Source: Cellvibrio sp. OA-2007 (lineage in GTDB: Bacteria; Pseudomonadota; Gammaproteobacteria; Pseudomonadales; Cellvibrionaceae). From it: DNA of 64,000 nucleotides. Position numbers and translations under genes: made by a program. Each line of letters starts with the position of its first letter. The first letter of the stretch is position 1. Under the pieces are notes generated by a model. That model was given only the letters and a program-made list of their open reading frames with translations. It made no database searches and was not told where the DNA came from. Positions 42,015 through 50,517 of the stretch are shown here, in pieces. The DNA lies in contig NZ_BBUL01000086.1 in the NCBI RefSeq assembly GCF_000953825.1, positions 62,001-126,000 of the forward strand, given 5' to 3'.

Positions 42015-44447
42015 TCAGGGATGTGCAAATGAATTCAGGATTTTTTCCAACGAAGAGGCTACTGCTACAACCAATTCCTGATCCAACATTTGAGCCTGTT
42101 GGATCATTTCCAATATTTTTTCTCGCTCACTTTGAGCAAGTGAATTTGTTTTTGTACGCAGCGCAAGCAGATCCAGACTTGTGCGCGCCACTGAATTCAC
42201 CTTACTCGCCAGGGAAATCCACTCTGGATGCATTTCCAGCAAGGGTTGCAGCTGTTCGCGATTTGCAACCCAGCGCTCCAGCTCAGCGTAAAGTGAAAAA
42301 TAATCTGCATTTTCGCGCGGCTCTTTCAGCCAGTTATCAAGACGCTGATTAAACTGACGCACATATTCATTTTCCGCAGGTAACGCATCAACCAATCGGT
42401 CAAGCGGATCTGTTTTGGAATAACTCTCATATACTGATTTTTCATGTTGACGATGGTAGTAATGCGCAGATTCCAGCATCTCAGCAAATATTTTTACTGG
42501 AGTTATTTCGTTTTTACCAGCCAATTTTTGTAATGCATTCGTTTGCTGTTGGCGATGCAATAAGCCCGTGGATTTTTCTGCCCAATGTGCAACCAAATTT
42601 ACGCGCATATACATGCTATTTTCATCTTGCAAATCCCGCGCCGACCAGAGGCGTTCTGCAACAATAAATGCGCGCGGCCACAAGCGCAGGTCAATACTTT
42701 GCTCATCAACGATTTCAGCCCAAAGCGCAGCTTCACCACCTAAAATTAACGCCTCCTGTTGTGCACTCAAATGCGCCACCGGTTCAGTTTTAGGTAGCTG
42801 TTTTTGTGCATTATTTTCGGTAACTTTTTGATTTTTTTGTAAAGAAAAGTTATTAAGAATTTTGTCGCCGCTAAGGCTATAGGGCGCGTTGCCCACGATA
42901 GCACTACCGTGAATTTTATCTGCTGAAAAACTCACCCGAAACTCAACTGGACCCATCCAGGTATCCAGCGAAAATACCGCTTTATTGCCAGTGTATTGCT
43001 TGAGCAAAACTTCGCGCCGCGACTTGCCGGTAAAATCGATAAATGCCTGAGTAATTTTTTTATCATTACCAATAAATGTGAAGGTACCAGTTACCGGCTT
43101 ACCGCGTTTACGTGGCATTGCAAAACGCCAGCTATTAATCGTTTCATTAGCAGCAAGCGTTTTAACCACTACCGGCTTGGGTGGAATTGGGTCATTGCGA
43201 TAGTGATAAGCACCTGTTTGCGGCTGATCCAAATAATATCCCGTGGATAAAATGGCCTGAAAACCGTGACTCACTGCATCACTCACCCCATCTGGCCCAC
43301 GCCAGGAGTGGATAACTATATCTTTAGGTAGATCTTTGTGCTGAATTTCATCCCAGCCAATCATCTTGCGCTTGTGTTTTTGCAAAATTTTCTGCAGCCG
43401 CTGATTAAAATACGCATGCAGTGCATGATGATCTGTTAAACCCTGCTTTTGCATAAAAACTTGAATTTCCGGATTTGCTTTCCAATGCTCCGGATCCACT
43501 TCGTCACCACCGATATGCAAATATTCAAACGGAAATAATTCCGTCACTTCGCTAATAATGGCATCGGCAAATGCGTACACCTTTTCGTTGGCTGGATTCA
43601 ACGTAGGTTTATGAACTCCCCACCGATATTCCATCGCATAGGGGCCGGGTGCGGACATTAATTCCGGATAGGCCACTGCAATGGCACTGGCATGGCCGGG
43701 CAGATCAATTTCCGGTAACACCTGAATGCCGCGTTCACGCGCGTAGGCAACTACATCGCGAATCTGTGCACGCGTGTAATATTCGCCATCAGATGCCAGC
43801 TTATGCAGTTTTGGATATTTTTTTGATTCAAGGCGCCAGCCTTGATCATCGGTCAAATGCCAATGAAAAATATTGTATTTCGCTGCCGCCATCGCATCTA
43901 ACTGACGCTTGATAGTCGCGACTGAAAAGAAATGTCTGGAGGTATCCAATAATAATCCGCGCCATTTAAAGCGTGGATGATCCTGAATGTTCACTAAGGG
44001 CAATGTGATGGTCGGTGCGGTTCCGACCAGTTGCAACAAGGTTTCCATACCGCGCTGGGCGCCCATCAACTGCTTGGCATTCAATTCGATTTTTGCTGCT
44101 GTAATCCGCAGTTGATACGCCTCATTCCAGTCACCGATTTGATTGGATATAGCTTGAGTATTTTTAATACGAATAACGAATTGCGCTTTGGGTATAGAGG
44201 TTTCTTTTAGTTTCAGTGCTTGGCCGGTCTGCTGTTTTACGCGCACAGCAAACTGTTTTACCGCCATTTTAATCGCTGCTGTTTTTTTACCGTCTACTGC
44301 ATAGTTCAGTGTTTCACCTAATACCCATTGCCCCTGTTGACGTTCAACAGTTTGCGGATAAGGCATTAATGGCAATTGCTCCACCTGGGCTGTAGCCCAA
44401 ACGGAGCAGAGTAAACAGCTAACTAACAATAGGTATTTATTCATCAC
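42015..44447 (-). CDS. Secreted beta-N-acetylhexosaminidase, GH20
   Basis: An 810-residue exported enzyme (signal peptide to about residue 20). An N-terminal GH20b alpha/beta domain is followed by the catalytic barrel with FKWRGLLLDTSRHF, FHWHLTDDQGWRLE, PEIDLPGHASA and HIGGDEV (D315-E316, substrate-assisted acid catalysis). Between GYYLDQPQTGAYHY and LGGEAALWAEIVDE there is an extra small beta-rich insert of roughly 130 residues (about 425-555), including an Asn/Lys/Gln-rich stretch. It removes terminal GlcNAc or GalNAc from chitin, glycans or muropeptides. Encoded 40 bases after ridA, it ends a catabolic gene run. Confidence 0.9.
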   Translation of the reverse strand: MMNKYLLLVSCLLCSVWATAQVEQLPLMPYPQTVERQQGQWVLGETLNYAVDGKKTAAIKMAVKQFAVRVKQQTGQALKLKETSIPKAQFVIRIKNTQAISNQIGDWNEAYQLRITAAKIELNAKQLMGAQRGMETLLQLVGTAPTITLPLVNIQDHPRFKWRGLLLDTSRHFFSVATIKRQLDAMAAAKYNIFHWHLTDDQGWRLESKKYPKLHKLASDGEYYTRAQIRDVVAYARERGIQVLPEIDLPGHASAIAVAYPELMSAPGPYAMEYRWGVHKPTLNPANEKVYAFADAIISEVTELFPFEYLHIGGDEVDPEHWKANPEIQVFMQKQGLTDHHALHAYFNQRLQKILQKHKRKMIGWDEIQHKDLPKDIVIHSWRGPDGVSDAVSHGFQAILSTGYYLDQPQTGAYHYRNDPIPPKPVVVKTLAANETINSWRFAMPRKRGKPVTGTFTFIGNDKKITQAFIDFTGKSRREVLLKQYTGNKAVFSLDTWMGPVEFRVSFSADKIHGSAIVGNAPYSLSGDKILNNFSLQKNQKVTENNAQKQLPKTEPVAHLSAQQEALILGGEAALWAEIVDEQSIDLRLWPRAFIVAERLWSARDLQDENSMYMRVNLVAHWAEKSTGLLHRQQQTNALQKLAGKNEITPVKIFAEMLESAHYYHRQHEKSVYESYSKTDPLDRLVDALPAENEYVRQFNQRLDNWLKEPRENADYFSLYAELERWVANREQLQPLLEMHPEWISLASKVNSVARTSLDLLALRTKTNSLAQSEREKILEMIQQAQMLDQELVVAVASSLEKILNSFAHP

Positions 44448-44486
44448 TATTTTCTATCTGGATTTCTCTACGAATTTTTAAATTAT

Positions 44487-44876
44487 TTACGGCTTTTTGT
44501 AGGCCACACAATCTACTTCTACTTTGCAATCCACCACCATGCTGGACACCACACAAGCGCGCGCAGGAGGATTAGCGCCGAAATATTCCATAAACACACG
44601 GTTGAATGACATAAAGTCGCGCGGGTCATCGAGCCATACACCGCAACGCACGACATCTTCAGGGCCATAACCGGCTTCGGCTAAAATCGCAAGTACGTTT
44701 TTAATAGTTTGATGGGATTGCGCAACAATGCCACCGTCGATAATTTCTCCGTTAACCATGGGTACCTGGCCAGATACAAACAACCAACCATCCGCACCGG
44801 CAGCGCGAGCAAATGGCAAATGTTGCCCGCCTGTACCTTTTCCACCTTCAACACCGTAACGTTTTATTTCTGACAT
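44487..44876 (-). CDS. ridA: RidA/YjgF-family enamine-imine deaminase
   Basis: A 129-residue RidA-like protein. The substrate-binding Arg is R106 in NPPARACVVSS, and the glycine-rich LFVSGQVP strand is typical. RidA enzymes hydrolyse reactive enamines/imines released by PLP enzymes. Its neighbours include a PLP D-serine-dehydratase-like enzyme, so the role here is probably to clear the imine formed from a D-amino acid. Leader AGAGAAGAACAATG is purine-rich. Confidence 0.87.
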   Translation of the reverse strand: MSEIKRYGVEGGKGTGGQHLPFARAAGADGWLFVSGQVPMVNGEIIDGGIVAQSHQTIKNVLAILAEAGYGPEDVVRCGVWLDDPRDFMSFNRVFMEYFGANPPARACVVSSMVVDCKVEVDCVAYKKP

Positions 44877-44952
44877 TGTTCTTCTCTCTCTTTAAATGAG
44901 CTGATCAGGAGACTACCTTTTTCGCAATACACATCTTTTTCATTTTTTGGGA

Positions 44953-45026
44953 GTCGTCATTCCCGCTTGCGGGAATCCAGCTTTTTATTTTAGAACCTAT
45001 GGATCCCCGCAAGCGGGGATGACGAC
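44953..45026. repeat. REP/MITE-like palindromic element
   Basis: Two 27-base arms, GTCGTCATTCCCGCTTGCGG... and its near-complement ending CCGCAAGCGGGGATGACGAC, face each other around a short AT-rich centre. Each arm is itself a small palindrome (CCCGC-TT-GCGGG; CCCCGC-AA-GCGGGG). This is the familiar bacterial repetitive extragenic palindrome of the ATTCCCGC...GCGGGAAT class. It lies between the D-aminoacylase and ridA genes and may fold in the mRNA. Confidence 0.8.
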
Positions 45027-45064
45027 GGATTATTAAATGCCGATCTTGCTTCTCAAAAAAAAAA

Positions 45065-46522
45065 TCAATAAAACCCCATGCGTAAATCACGCTGCCTTGT
45101 TAAAAATTTTCCCGCACGCATTCCGGTTACGGTTTTTTGTGCGTAACTCAAAACACCATTTACCCAAACAGCTTCAATACCTTCCGCCAATTGTTGCGGC
45201 TGGGTAAAGGTTGCGGCATCTTTCACTGTTGCCGGGTCAAACAATACCAAGTCAGCGGCAGCGCCAACTGCAATACGGCCTCGATCGTCCAGACCAAAAC
45301 GATCGGCAGACATACGCGTCATTTTGCGAATGGCTTCGGGCAAACTGAATAATTTTAAATCGCGGCTGTAATGCCCCAGCACGCGCGGAAATGCGCCCCA
45401 CAAACGTGGATGAGGCAATGGGTCAACCGGCAAGCCATCCGAACCCACCATGGTCAACGGGTGCGCCAGAATTTTTTGTACATCCTGCTCGCTCATTCCG
45501 TGATACACGGCGCCAGCAGGTTGCAATTTTTTAGCGGCGTCAACCAAACTTACATTCCAGTCCTTGGCGATATCAGCCAATTTTTTTCCGCCCTGTTCCG
45601 GATGCGGCTCACTCCAGGTGATCACAATGTCAAAGTCGCTAGTAACTTGCTGTAAATCCAATGTTGAAGAACTTGCACTGTAGGGATAACAGTCGCAACC
45701 GACCGGATGGTTTTGTGAAGCCGTTTCTAATTTTTTTAAAATTTCACCACTGCGACCCCAATTACCCGCGCCCGCACACTTTAAATGCGAAACGATAATC
45801 GGTGCTTTTGCGTGTTCACCTATTTCAAACGCTTCGTCGAGTGCCGTTAAAATCTCGTCGAATTCGGTGCGCAAATGTGTGGTGTAAACTGCACCAGTCT
45901 CATTCAACACTTCTGCTAATTTTTTTACTTCTTCGGTGCTGCTGGCGATAGCAGAACCGTAAGCCAATCCAGACGATAAACCCAGCGCACCTTCGGTCAA
46001 AGCTTCACGCAACTGCACACGCATTAATTCGACTTCACCTTGAGTCGCAGTGCGATCCAAACGGTCCATATGATTATTGCGCAGTGCAGTGTGCCCAATT
46101 AACGCTGCAACATTTACCGCAGGCTGCGCGCGATTCACTGCCTGTTTGTAACTGGCAAAATCGGCGTAGCTAAAATCCTCTGCTGCGCCAAGTAAATTCA
46201 TTGGATCAGGCAGCGCGCCCGTTAAGGTCACAGGGCTAGCGCTAATTCCACAATTGCCCACAATTACCGTAGTAATGCCCTGCGATATTTTCGGCAGCAT
46301 TTGCGGCGCGTGAATTACTTGCAAATCATCGTGCGTATGTACATCAACAAAACCCGGCGCCAAAACCAATCCTTGTGCGTCATACACAAGAGTTGCATCT
46401 GCTGCGGACACAGCGCCAATCGCAGCAATTTTACCTTTGCTGACGGCGAGATCAGCGTTAAAAGCGGGCTCGCCTGAGCCATCAATAATCTGCGCATTGT
46501 GAATAATTAAATCGAACTTCAC
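45065..46522 (-). CDS. N-acyl-D-amino-acid deacylase (D-aminoacylase)
   Basis: A 485-residue amidohydrolase. The metal site begins HTHDD (H62, H64), with GNCGIS giving the bridging Cys91 typical of D-aminoacylases. Further marks are RTEFDEIL, VSHLKCAG and MVGSDGLPVDPLPHPR. It hydrolyses N-acyl-D-amino acids (or N-acyl-D-glutamate/aspartate) to the free D-amino acid. I start at GTG (VKFDLIIHNA) preceded by GGGAG at good spacing; upstream residues are not family-like. Next to it are RidA, a GntP permease and a D-serine-dehydratase-like enzyme. Confidence 0.9.
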   Translation of the reverse strand: MKFDLIIHNAQIIDGSGEPAFNADLAVSKGKIAAIGAVSAADATLVYDAQGLVLAPGFVDVHTHDDLQVIHAPQMLPKISQGITTVIVGNCGISASPVTLTGALPDPMNLLGAAEDFSYADFASYKQAVNRAQPAVNVAALIGHTALRNNHMDRLDRTATQGEVELMRVQLREALTEGALGLSSGLAYGSAIASSTEEVKKLAEVLNETGAVYTTHLRTEFDEILTALDEAFEIGEHAKAPIIVSHLKCAGAGNWGRSGEILKKLETASQNHPVGCDCYPYSASSSTLDLQQVTSDFDIVITWSEPHPEQGGKKLADIAKDWNVSLVDAAKKLQPAGAVYHGMSEQDVQKILAHPLTMVGSDGLPVDPLPHPRLWGAFPRVLGHYSRDLKLFSLPEAIRKMTRMSADRFGLDDRGRIAVGAAADLVLFDPATVKDAATFTQPQQLAEGIEAVWVNGVLSYAQKTVTGMRAGKFLTRQRDLRMGFY

Positions 46523-46615
46523 CCACTGCTCCCAATTACGTTTTTTGATCAACGTTTTTTATTAAAAATTTTTTATTAACTGCTTTAATTGAATAATCCG
46601 ACAATCAACTTGGTA

Positions 46616-47488
46616 CTAATCACCCAACGGCAAACGGTTATCGCCGCCGCGATATTCATCCAGCGCAAATTTCACCCGGCGCAATAATTCCTTGCTCTCG
46701 GTTTTACGCGCAAGCGCCAATTCGGTGGCAAGAATATCGATCGCCAACAACATGCCGTAACGCGATGCCGATGGCTTGTAAATGAAATCGGTCTCTTCGG
46801 TGACCACCGGCAAAACGATATTTGCCTTGCTGGCGAGCGGCGAACTTTTGGAGGTCAGCACAATAATTTGCGCACCGTATTCACGCGCGATATCGGCAAC
46901 TTCCAACATTTCCGGAGTAACACCTGTGACTGACAAGAGCACCAACACATCCTGTTCGGTCAGGGTTGCCGCCAACATTCGTAGCAATACCGGATCATGG
47001 TAGGCTGTAACGGCCTTGCCTAAACGCGCAATTCGAAATTGCACCTCATCGGCCAGCATGGTTGATCCGCCGCCCATACCGCCGATATAAATCAAGCGCG
47101 CCGAATTGAGTAGTCCGGCCGCCGCACGAAAATCTTCTTCCACAAACCGCGCCAGATTTGCGCGCAACGTCGATTCAACATCGCTGCAAATTTGCGTATA
47201 AAAAGCGCTTTCTTCTACGGCAGGAACCTCCGCCAAAAAACGAGTCCCTACCGCACTGGCTTGTGCCAATTTTAACTTCAGATCGCGGATATCTTCGCAA
47301 CCTACTGCTTTGGCAAAGCGCGAAATTGTCGCGATACTAACTGCCGCTTTCACCGCTAACTGATCAATACTGGCCGACGCAGCAAAGGCGATATCTTCTA
47401 AAATTGCATCAGCAATTTTTTGCTCGGTCGCAGATAGTCGATCGCGACTGGCACGCATGTGGTACACAATATCGAACAATGCCGTCAT
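46616..47488 (-). CDS. RpiR-family transcription regulator
   Basis: A 290-residue regulator with an N-terminal helix-turn-helix of RpiR type (LSATEQKIADAILEDI, IDQLAVKAAVSIATISRFAK) and a C-terminal SIS sugar-phosphate-binding domain (LIYIGGMGGGSTMLADEVQF, VLVLLSVTGVTPEML). Regulators of this type often sense sugar phosphates such as GlcNAc-6-P or MurNAc-6-P. It lies between gntP and the deacylase, probably autoregulating the cluster. I start at MTALFDIV, after GGAAA; an upstream in-frame ATG overlaps gntP. Confidence 0.9.
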   Translation of the reverse strand: MTALFDIVYHMRASRDRLSATEQKIADAILEDIAFAASASIDQLAVKAAVSIATISRFAKAVGCEDIRDLKLKLAQASAVGTRFLAEVPAVEESAFYTQICSDVESTLRANLARFVEEDFRAAAGLLNSARLIYIGGMGGGSTMLADEVQFRIARLGKAVTAYHDPVLLRMLAATLTEQDVLVLLSVTGVTPEMLEVADIAREYGAQIIVLTSKSSPLASKANIVLPVVTEETDFIYKPSASRYGMLLAIDILATELALARKTESKELLRRVKFALDEYRGGDNRLPLGD

Positions 47489-47507
47489 AATGTTTTCCAA
47501 AATACTT

Positions 47508-48863
47508 TTAGATAAATGCTGCAATCAGTGACACAAAACCGAGCGCTACTATTGAAATAATCGTTTCCAGTACCGTCCAGGTTTTTAATGTCTGGGTCAC
47601 AGTCATATTGAAATATTCTTTAATCAACCAGAAGCCGCCGTCGTTCACGTGCGACAAAATTAATGAACCGGCGCCGGTCGCAATCACCAATAATTCGGGG
47701 TGCGGATAATCTGCTGCCAGCGCAATCGGTGCAACAATGCCCGCGGCAGTACTCATTGCCACAGTGGCAGAACCAGTTGCTATGCGCATTAATGCTGCGA
47801 CCAACCAACCCATCATTAAGGGTGTTAATGCCATATCAGATGAGAAGGCCACAATTTCTTTAGCAATACCGGCTTCTACCAAAATACGATTTAAGCCGCC
47901 GCCCGCACCCACTAACAGCGTGATACCCGCCGTTGGCGCAAGACAGTCGTGACTGAATTTCAAAATTGAATCGCGATTAAAACCGCGTGCAATACCGAGT
48001 GTGTAAAAACTCACGAGAGTTGCAATTAATAAAGCGACGACCGAATTACCGATAAACAACAAAAAATCATTTAGCGCTGTGCCGGTCGCAGCAATTAAAT
48101 TGGCCCAACCGCCCAACAACATTAAGAATACCGGCAACAAAATTGTCGCGAGCGTAATGCCAAAGCCTGGCAACTGCCGCTCGGCATCGGCGTGAATAAA
48201 TTGTTCTTCCAGCGGATTGTGCGCTGGCAATTGAATGCGCGGAGCAATCCATTTTGCAAAAATGGGCCCGGCAATAATCGCGGTGGGAATTCCCACGAGC
48301 AGCGCATAAAAAATGGTGCGACCAACGTTGGCTTGATATTCACCGACCGCAATCATCGCCGCTGGATGCGGTGGCACCAACCCATGTACAACCGACAAAC
48401 CCGCCACCATCGGCAAACCAACCAACAACATGGAAGTGCCCGTGCGGCGCGCAACGTTAAAGGCGATAGGAATTAATAAAACAAAACCGACTTCGAAAAA
48501 AATCGGGAAGCCCACCAGAAACGCAATAAACACCATCGCCCAATGCACATTTTTTTCGCCGAACCAGCGAATCATAGTGCGCGCAATTTGTTCTGCACCG
48601 CCCGACTCGGCCATCATTTTTCCAAGCATGGTGCCCAGTGCTACAACCAGCGCGATGTGCCCAAGCGTTTTACCTACGCCGGCTTCGTAAACAAACACCA
48701 CATCTTTTGCAGGGATACCGGCCATCAAACCCAAACCAAGCGACACCAATGTCAGTGTGATAAACGGGTTCAGGCGATAACGGGCAATTAACAACACCAG
48801 CGCGATAATGCTGATCGCGGCGTAAACCAGTAACCAATGGCCGGGGCTCAAAGCAAATTCCAT
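47508..48863 (-). CDS. GntP/GntT-family permease
   Basis: A 451-residue permease with about 12 membrane helices. Family marks: GLMAGIPAKDVV, ALGTMLGKMMAESGGAEQIA, VGFPIFFEVGFVLLIPI, GLVPPHPAAM, MRIATGSATVAMSTAAGI and LSHVNDGGFWLIKEY. GntP members carry gluconate, but also D-serine and other hydroxy/amino acids. Given the D-amino-acid enzymes around it, an amino-acid or N-acyl-amino-acid substrate is more likely than gluconate. It follows the dehydratase-like gene by 9 bases. Confidence 0.9.
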   Translation of the reverse strand: MEFALSPGHWLLVYAAISIIALVLLIARYRLNPFITLTLVSLGLGLMAGIPAKDVVFVYEAGVGKTLGHIALVVALGTMLGKMMAESGGAEQIARTMIRWFGEKNVHWAMVFIAFLVGFPIFFEVGFVLLIPIAFNVARRTGTSMLLVGLPMVAGLSVVHGLVPPHPAAMIAVGEYQANVGRTIFYALLVGIPTAIIAGPIFAKWIAPRIQLPAHNPLEEQFIHADAERQLPGFGITLATILLPVFLMLLGGWANLIAATGTALNDFLLFIGNSVVALLIATLVSFYTLGIARGFNRDSILKFSHDCLAPTAGITLLVGAGGGLNRILVEAGIAKEIVAFSSDMALTPLMMGWLVAALMRIATGSATVAMSTAAGIVAPIALAADYPHPELLVIATGAGSLILSHVNDGGFWLIKEYFNMTVTQTLKTWTVLETIISIVALGFVSLIAAFI

Positions 48864-48872
48864 AAACGCGCC

Positions 48873-50156
48873 TTAAAAAAAAGTTTCCACGGCATTGATC
48901 ACCGTGTAGTTATGATCGACCACCAGTAGCTGCCGCCACTTATCAAACGTCAGGCAGGGGTGGGAAATATCCAGCGCGAGCATATCGCCCACTTGCACAT
49001 CGGCATCCGGCGCCACTTTCATAAACGCGTGTTGATCCATCATTGCGGTGAGCTGCCAATCGGCAGGCGCAGCGACCGGAGCTTCAGTCCCAGGACGAAA
49101 GTGCATAGCGGGAATGGGTAGGCCAGCATCAAACGCGGCATCGCGCTTGCCCAAGCCGAGAATGGCAAGGCCGGGTTCGGGGATAGAGAGCACATAAGCC
49201 CAGAGCTGCAGCGCGGGCAGCAAACTTGTTTGCATGCTGCGGGCGACGGGATTGCTGGCGTGGATACGTGTTTCGGCAGCCTTATAGATGCCGACATCGT
49301 GAGTCAGATAGCAGCCGGGGCGCAGGATGATATCGAGCGGGCGCCCCAAGGCGACGCCAGTCCACTCTTCCGCCACCAAATCAAACCAGGCGGAACCGGC
49401 GCCAGTAAGGATTAGCTGCTCAGCAGTTAACAAGCCATGCGCTTCCAGCGTCATCAGTTCGCGCACGGCGCGGCGCAGGAAGTTGCGGATCGAAGGCTCA
49501 TCTTTGAGGACACCTTCGTAAACCTCAACGCCCGCCAAAGCAAGGGATTCAGGGTAGCGGGCGATGGCATCGAGCACAGCGGCGCGACTTTGTTCATCGC
49601 GCACACCGGTGCGGCCCCCCTCCACACCCAACTCCAACAGCAGGTTCAATCGCTGTCCGGCTTGGGCAAAAAACTGCCCCAACTGCTCAACATTGGCCGC
49701 GGAATCCACTATCACAAAAAAGTCGAACTCAGGGTTTTGTAACAGGCGGGAGATGATTGCCATATTGGCGCGCCCCACCAACTGGTTGGCCATGATCACG
49801 CGGCGCACACCAAAATGGTAAGCAGCTTGAACCTGCGGCGCGGTCGCAAGGGTGATGCCCCAGGCGCCATGGGCAAGTTGTTGATGAAACAGTGCCGGGC
49901 TCATGGTGGTTTTGCCATGAGGTGCGAGTTTCAGCCCATAGGTACTGATAAAGGATTTCATCCACTCAAGATTATGCTGCACGCGGCTACTGCTGAGCAC
50001 TGCCACCGGCAAGCTCACATCCTCCTGCAGGAGGTTCCACCCCAGTTGGGCTGTTGCAGAGACGGGCAGCTGGGAACTCAGATCACCCAAGCCTTTTCCA
50101 GTTGGGCTAAGCACTCTTTCGGAAAGCGCTTTTTGTAAATTATTTTCTTGGCACAT
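48873..50156 (-). CDS. Fold-type III PLP enzyme, D-serine dehydratase/D-threonine aldolase-like
   Basis: A 427-residue alanine-racemase-fold PLP enzyme. The Schiff-base lysine is K82 in LAPHGKTTMSP. The C-terminal D-ser_dehydrat domain ends DISHPCLTFDKW; H399 and C401 are the zinc ligands known in eukaryotic-type D-serine dehydratase, and VVDHNYTVINAVETFF closes the domain. It should deaminate a D-hydroxy-amino acid to a 2-oxo acid through an enamine. It is the first gene of the gntP-rpiR-deacylase-ridA-GH20 run. Confidence 0.85.
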   Translation of the reverse strand: MCQENNLQKALSERVLSPTGKGLGDLSSQLPVSATAQLGWNLLQEDVSLPVAVLSSSRVQHNLEWMKSFISTYGLKLAPHGKTTMSPALFHQQLAHGAWGITLATAPQVQAAYHFGVRRVIMANQLVGRANMAIISRLLQNPEFDFFVIVDSAANVEQLGQFFAQAGQRLNLLLELGVEGGRTGVRDEQSRAAVLDAIARYPESLALAGVEVYEGVLKDEPSIRNFLRRAVRELMTLEAHGLLTAEQLILTGAGSAWFDLVAEEWTGVALGRPLDIILRPGCYLTHDVGIYKAAETRIHASNPVARSMQTSLLPALQLWAYVLSIPEPGLAILGLGKRDAAFDAGLPIPAMHFRPGTEAPVAAPADWQLTAMMDQHAFMKVAPDADVQVGDMLALDISHPCLTFDKWRQLLVVDHNYTVINAVETFF

Positions 50157-50517
50157 GCTTTTTTCTCATCAAACGCAGAAAAAACGATCATTTTTGCTAG
50201 CCTAACACCAAATAATGGCACTTAAAAGAAAATAATTTACAAATATTGAATGCTTTAACCGCCAGCCATGAAAACTTTTAGCAGCCTAAAACCCGTTTTA
50301 GCGCGCCAAAACAGGGGGCTGGTGGCCAGTTTTAGCCCTAACACCGGTCGTGCCAAGGCAAAACCTTACTCAGTGAAGAAAAGTCGAACCTTCGCTGTAG
50401 CGGTATTAATAAAAATATTTTCATTAGGTGGGAATAAAACCCAGGCCTCATCCGTTAACAGGTTGTAAGTCAACTAATTCAGTGACTAACCACCTAAACA
50501 ACCAAGAGGCTCTAATC
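50157..50517. promoter_or_regulatory. Divergent promoter region between the D-amino acid cluster and the repeat-protein gene
   Basis: This 361-base region must hold both divergent promoters. AAACAACCAA (50496-50505) lies directly before the AAGAGG ribosome site of the plus-strand gene. A single AAAAGTCGAAC at 50379-50389 resembles one half of the AraC-type repeat upstream of TonB receptor 2. A 66-codon frame here has no ribosome site and is not called. Confidence 0.35.

Noticed and set aside
50379-50389. Single AAAAGTCGAAC as another AraC operator
   Set aside because: No partner copy at 20-22 bp; similar half-sites occur by chance inside coding regions (for example near 49720).
50268-50468. 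66-codon plus-strand frame ahead of the repeat protein
   Set aside because: No Shine-Dalgarno, basic low-complexity composition, and it sits in the divergent promoter region.
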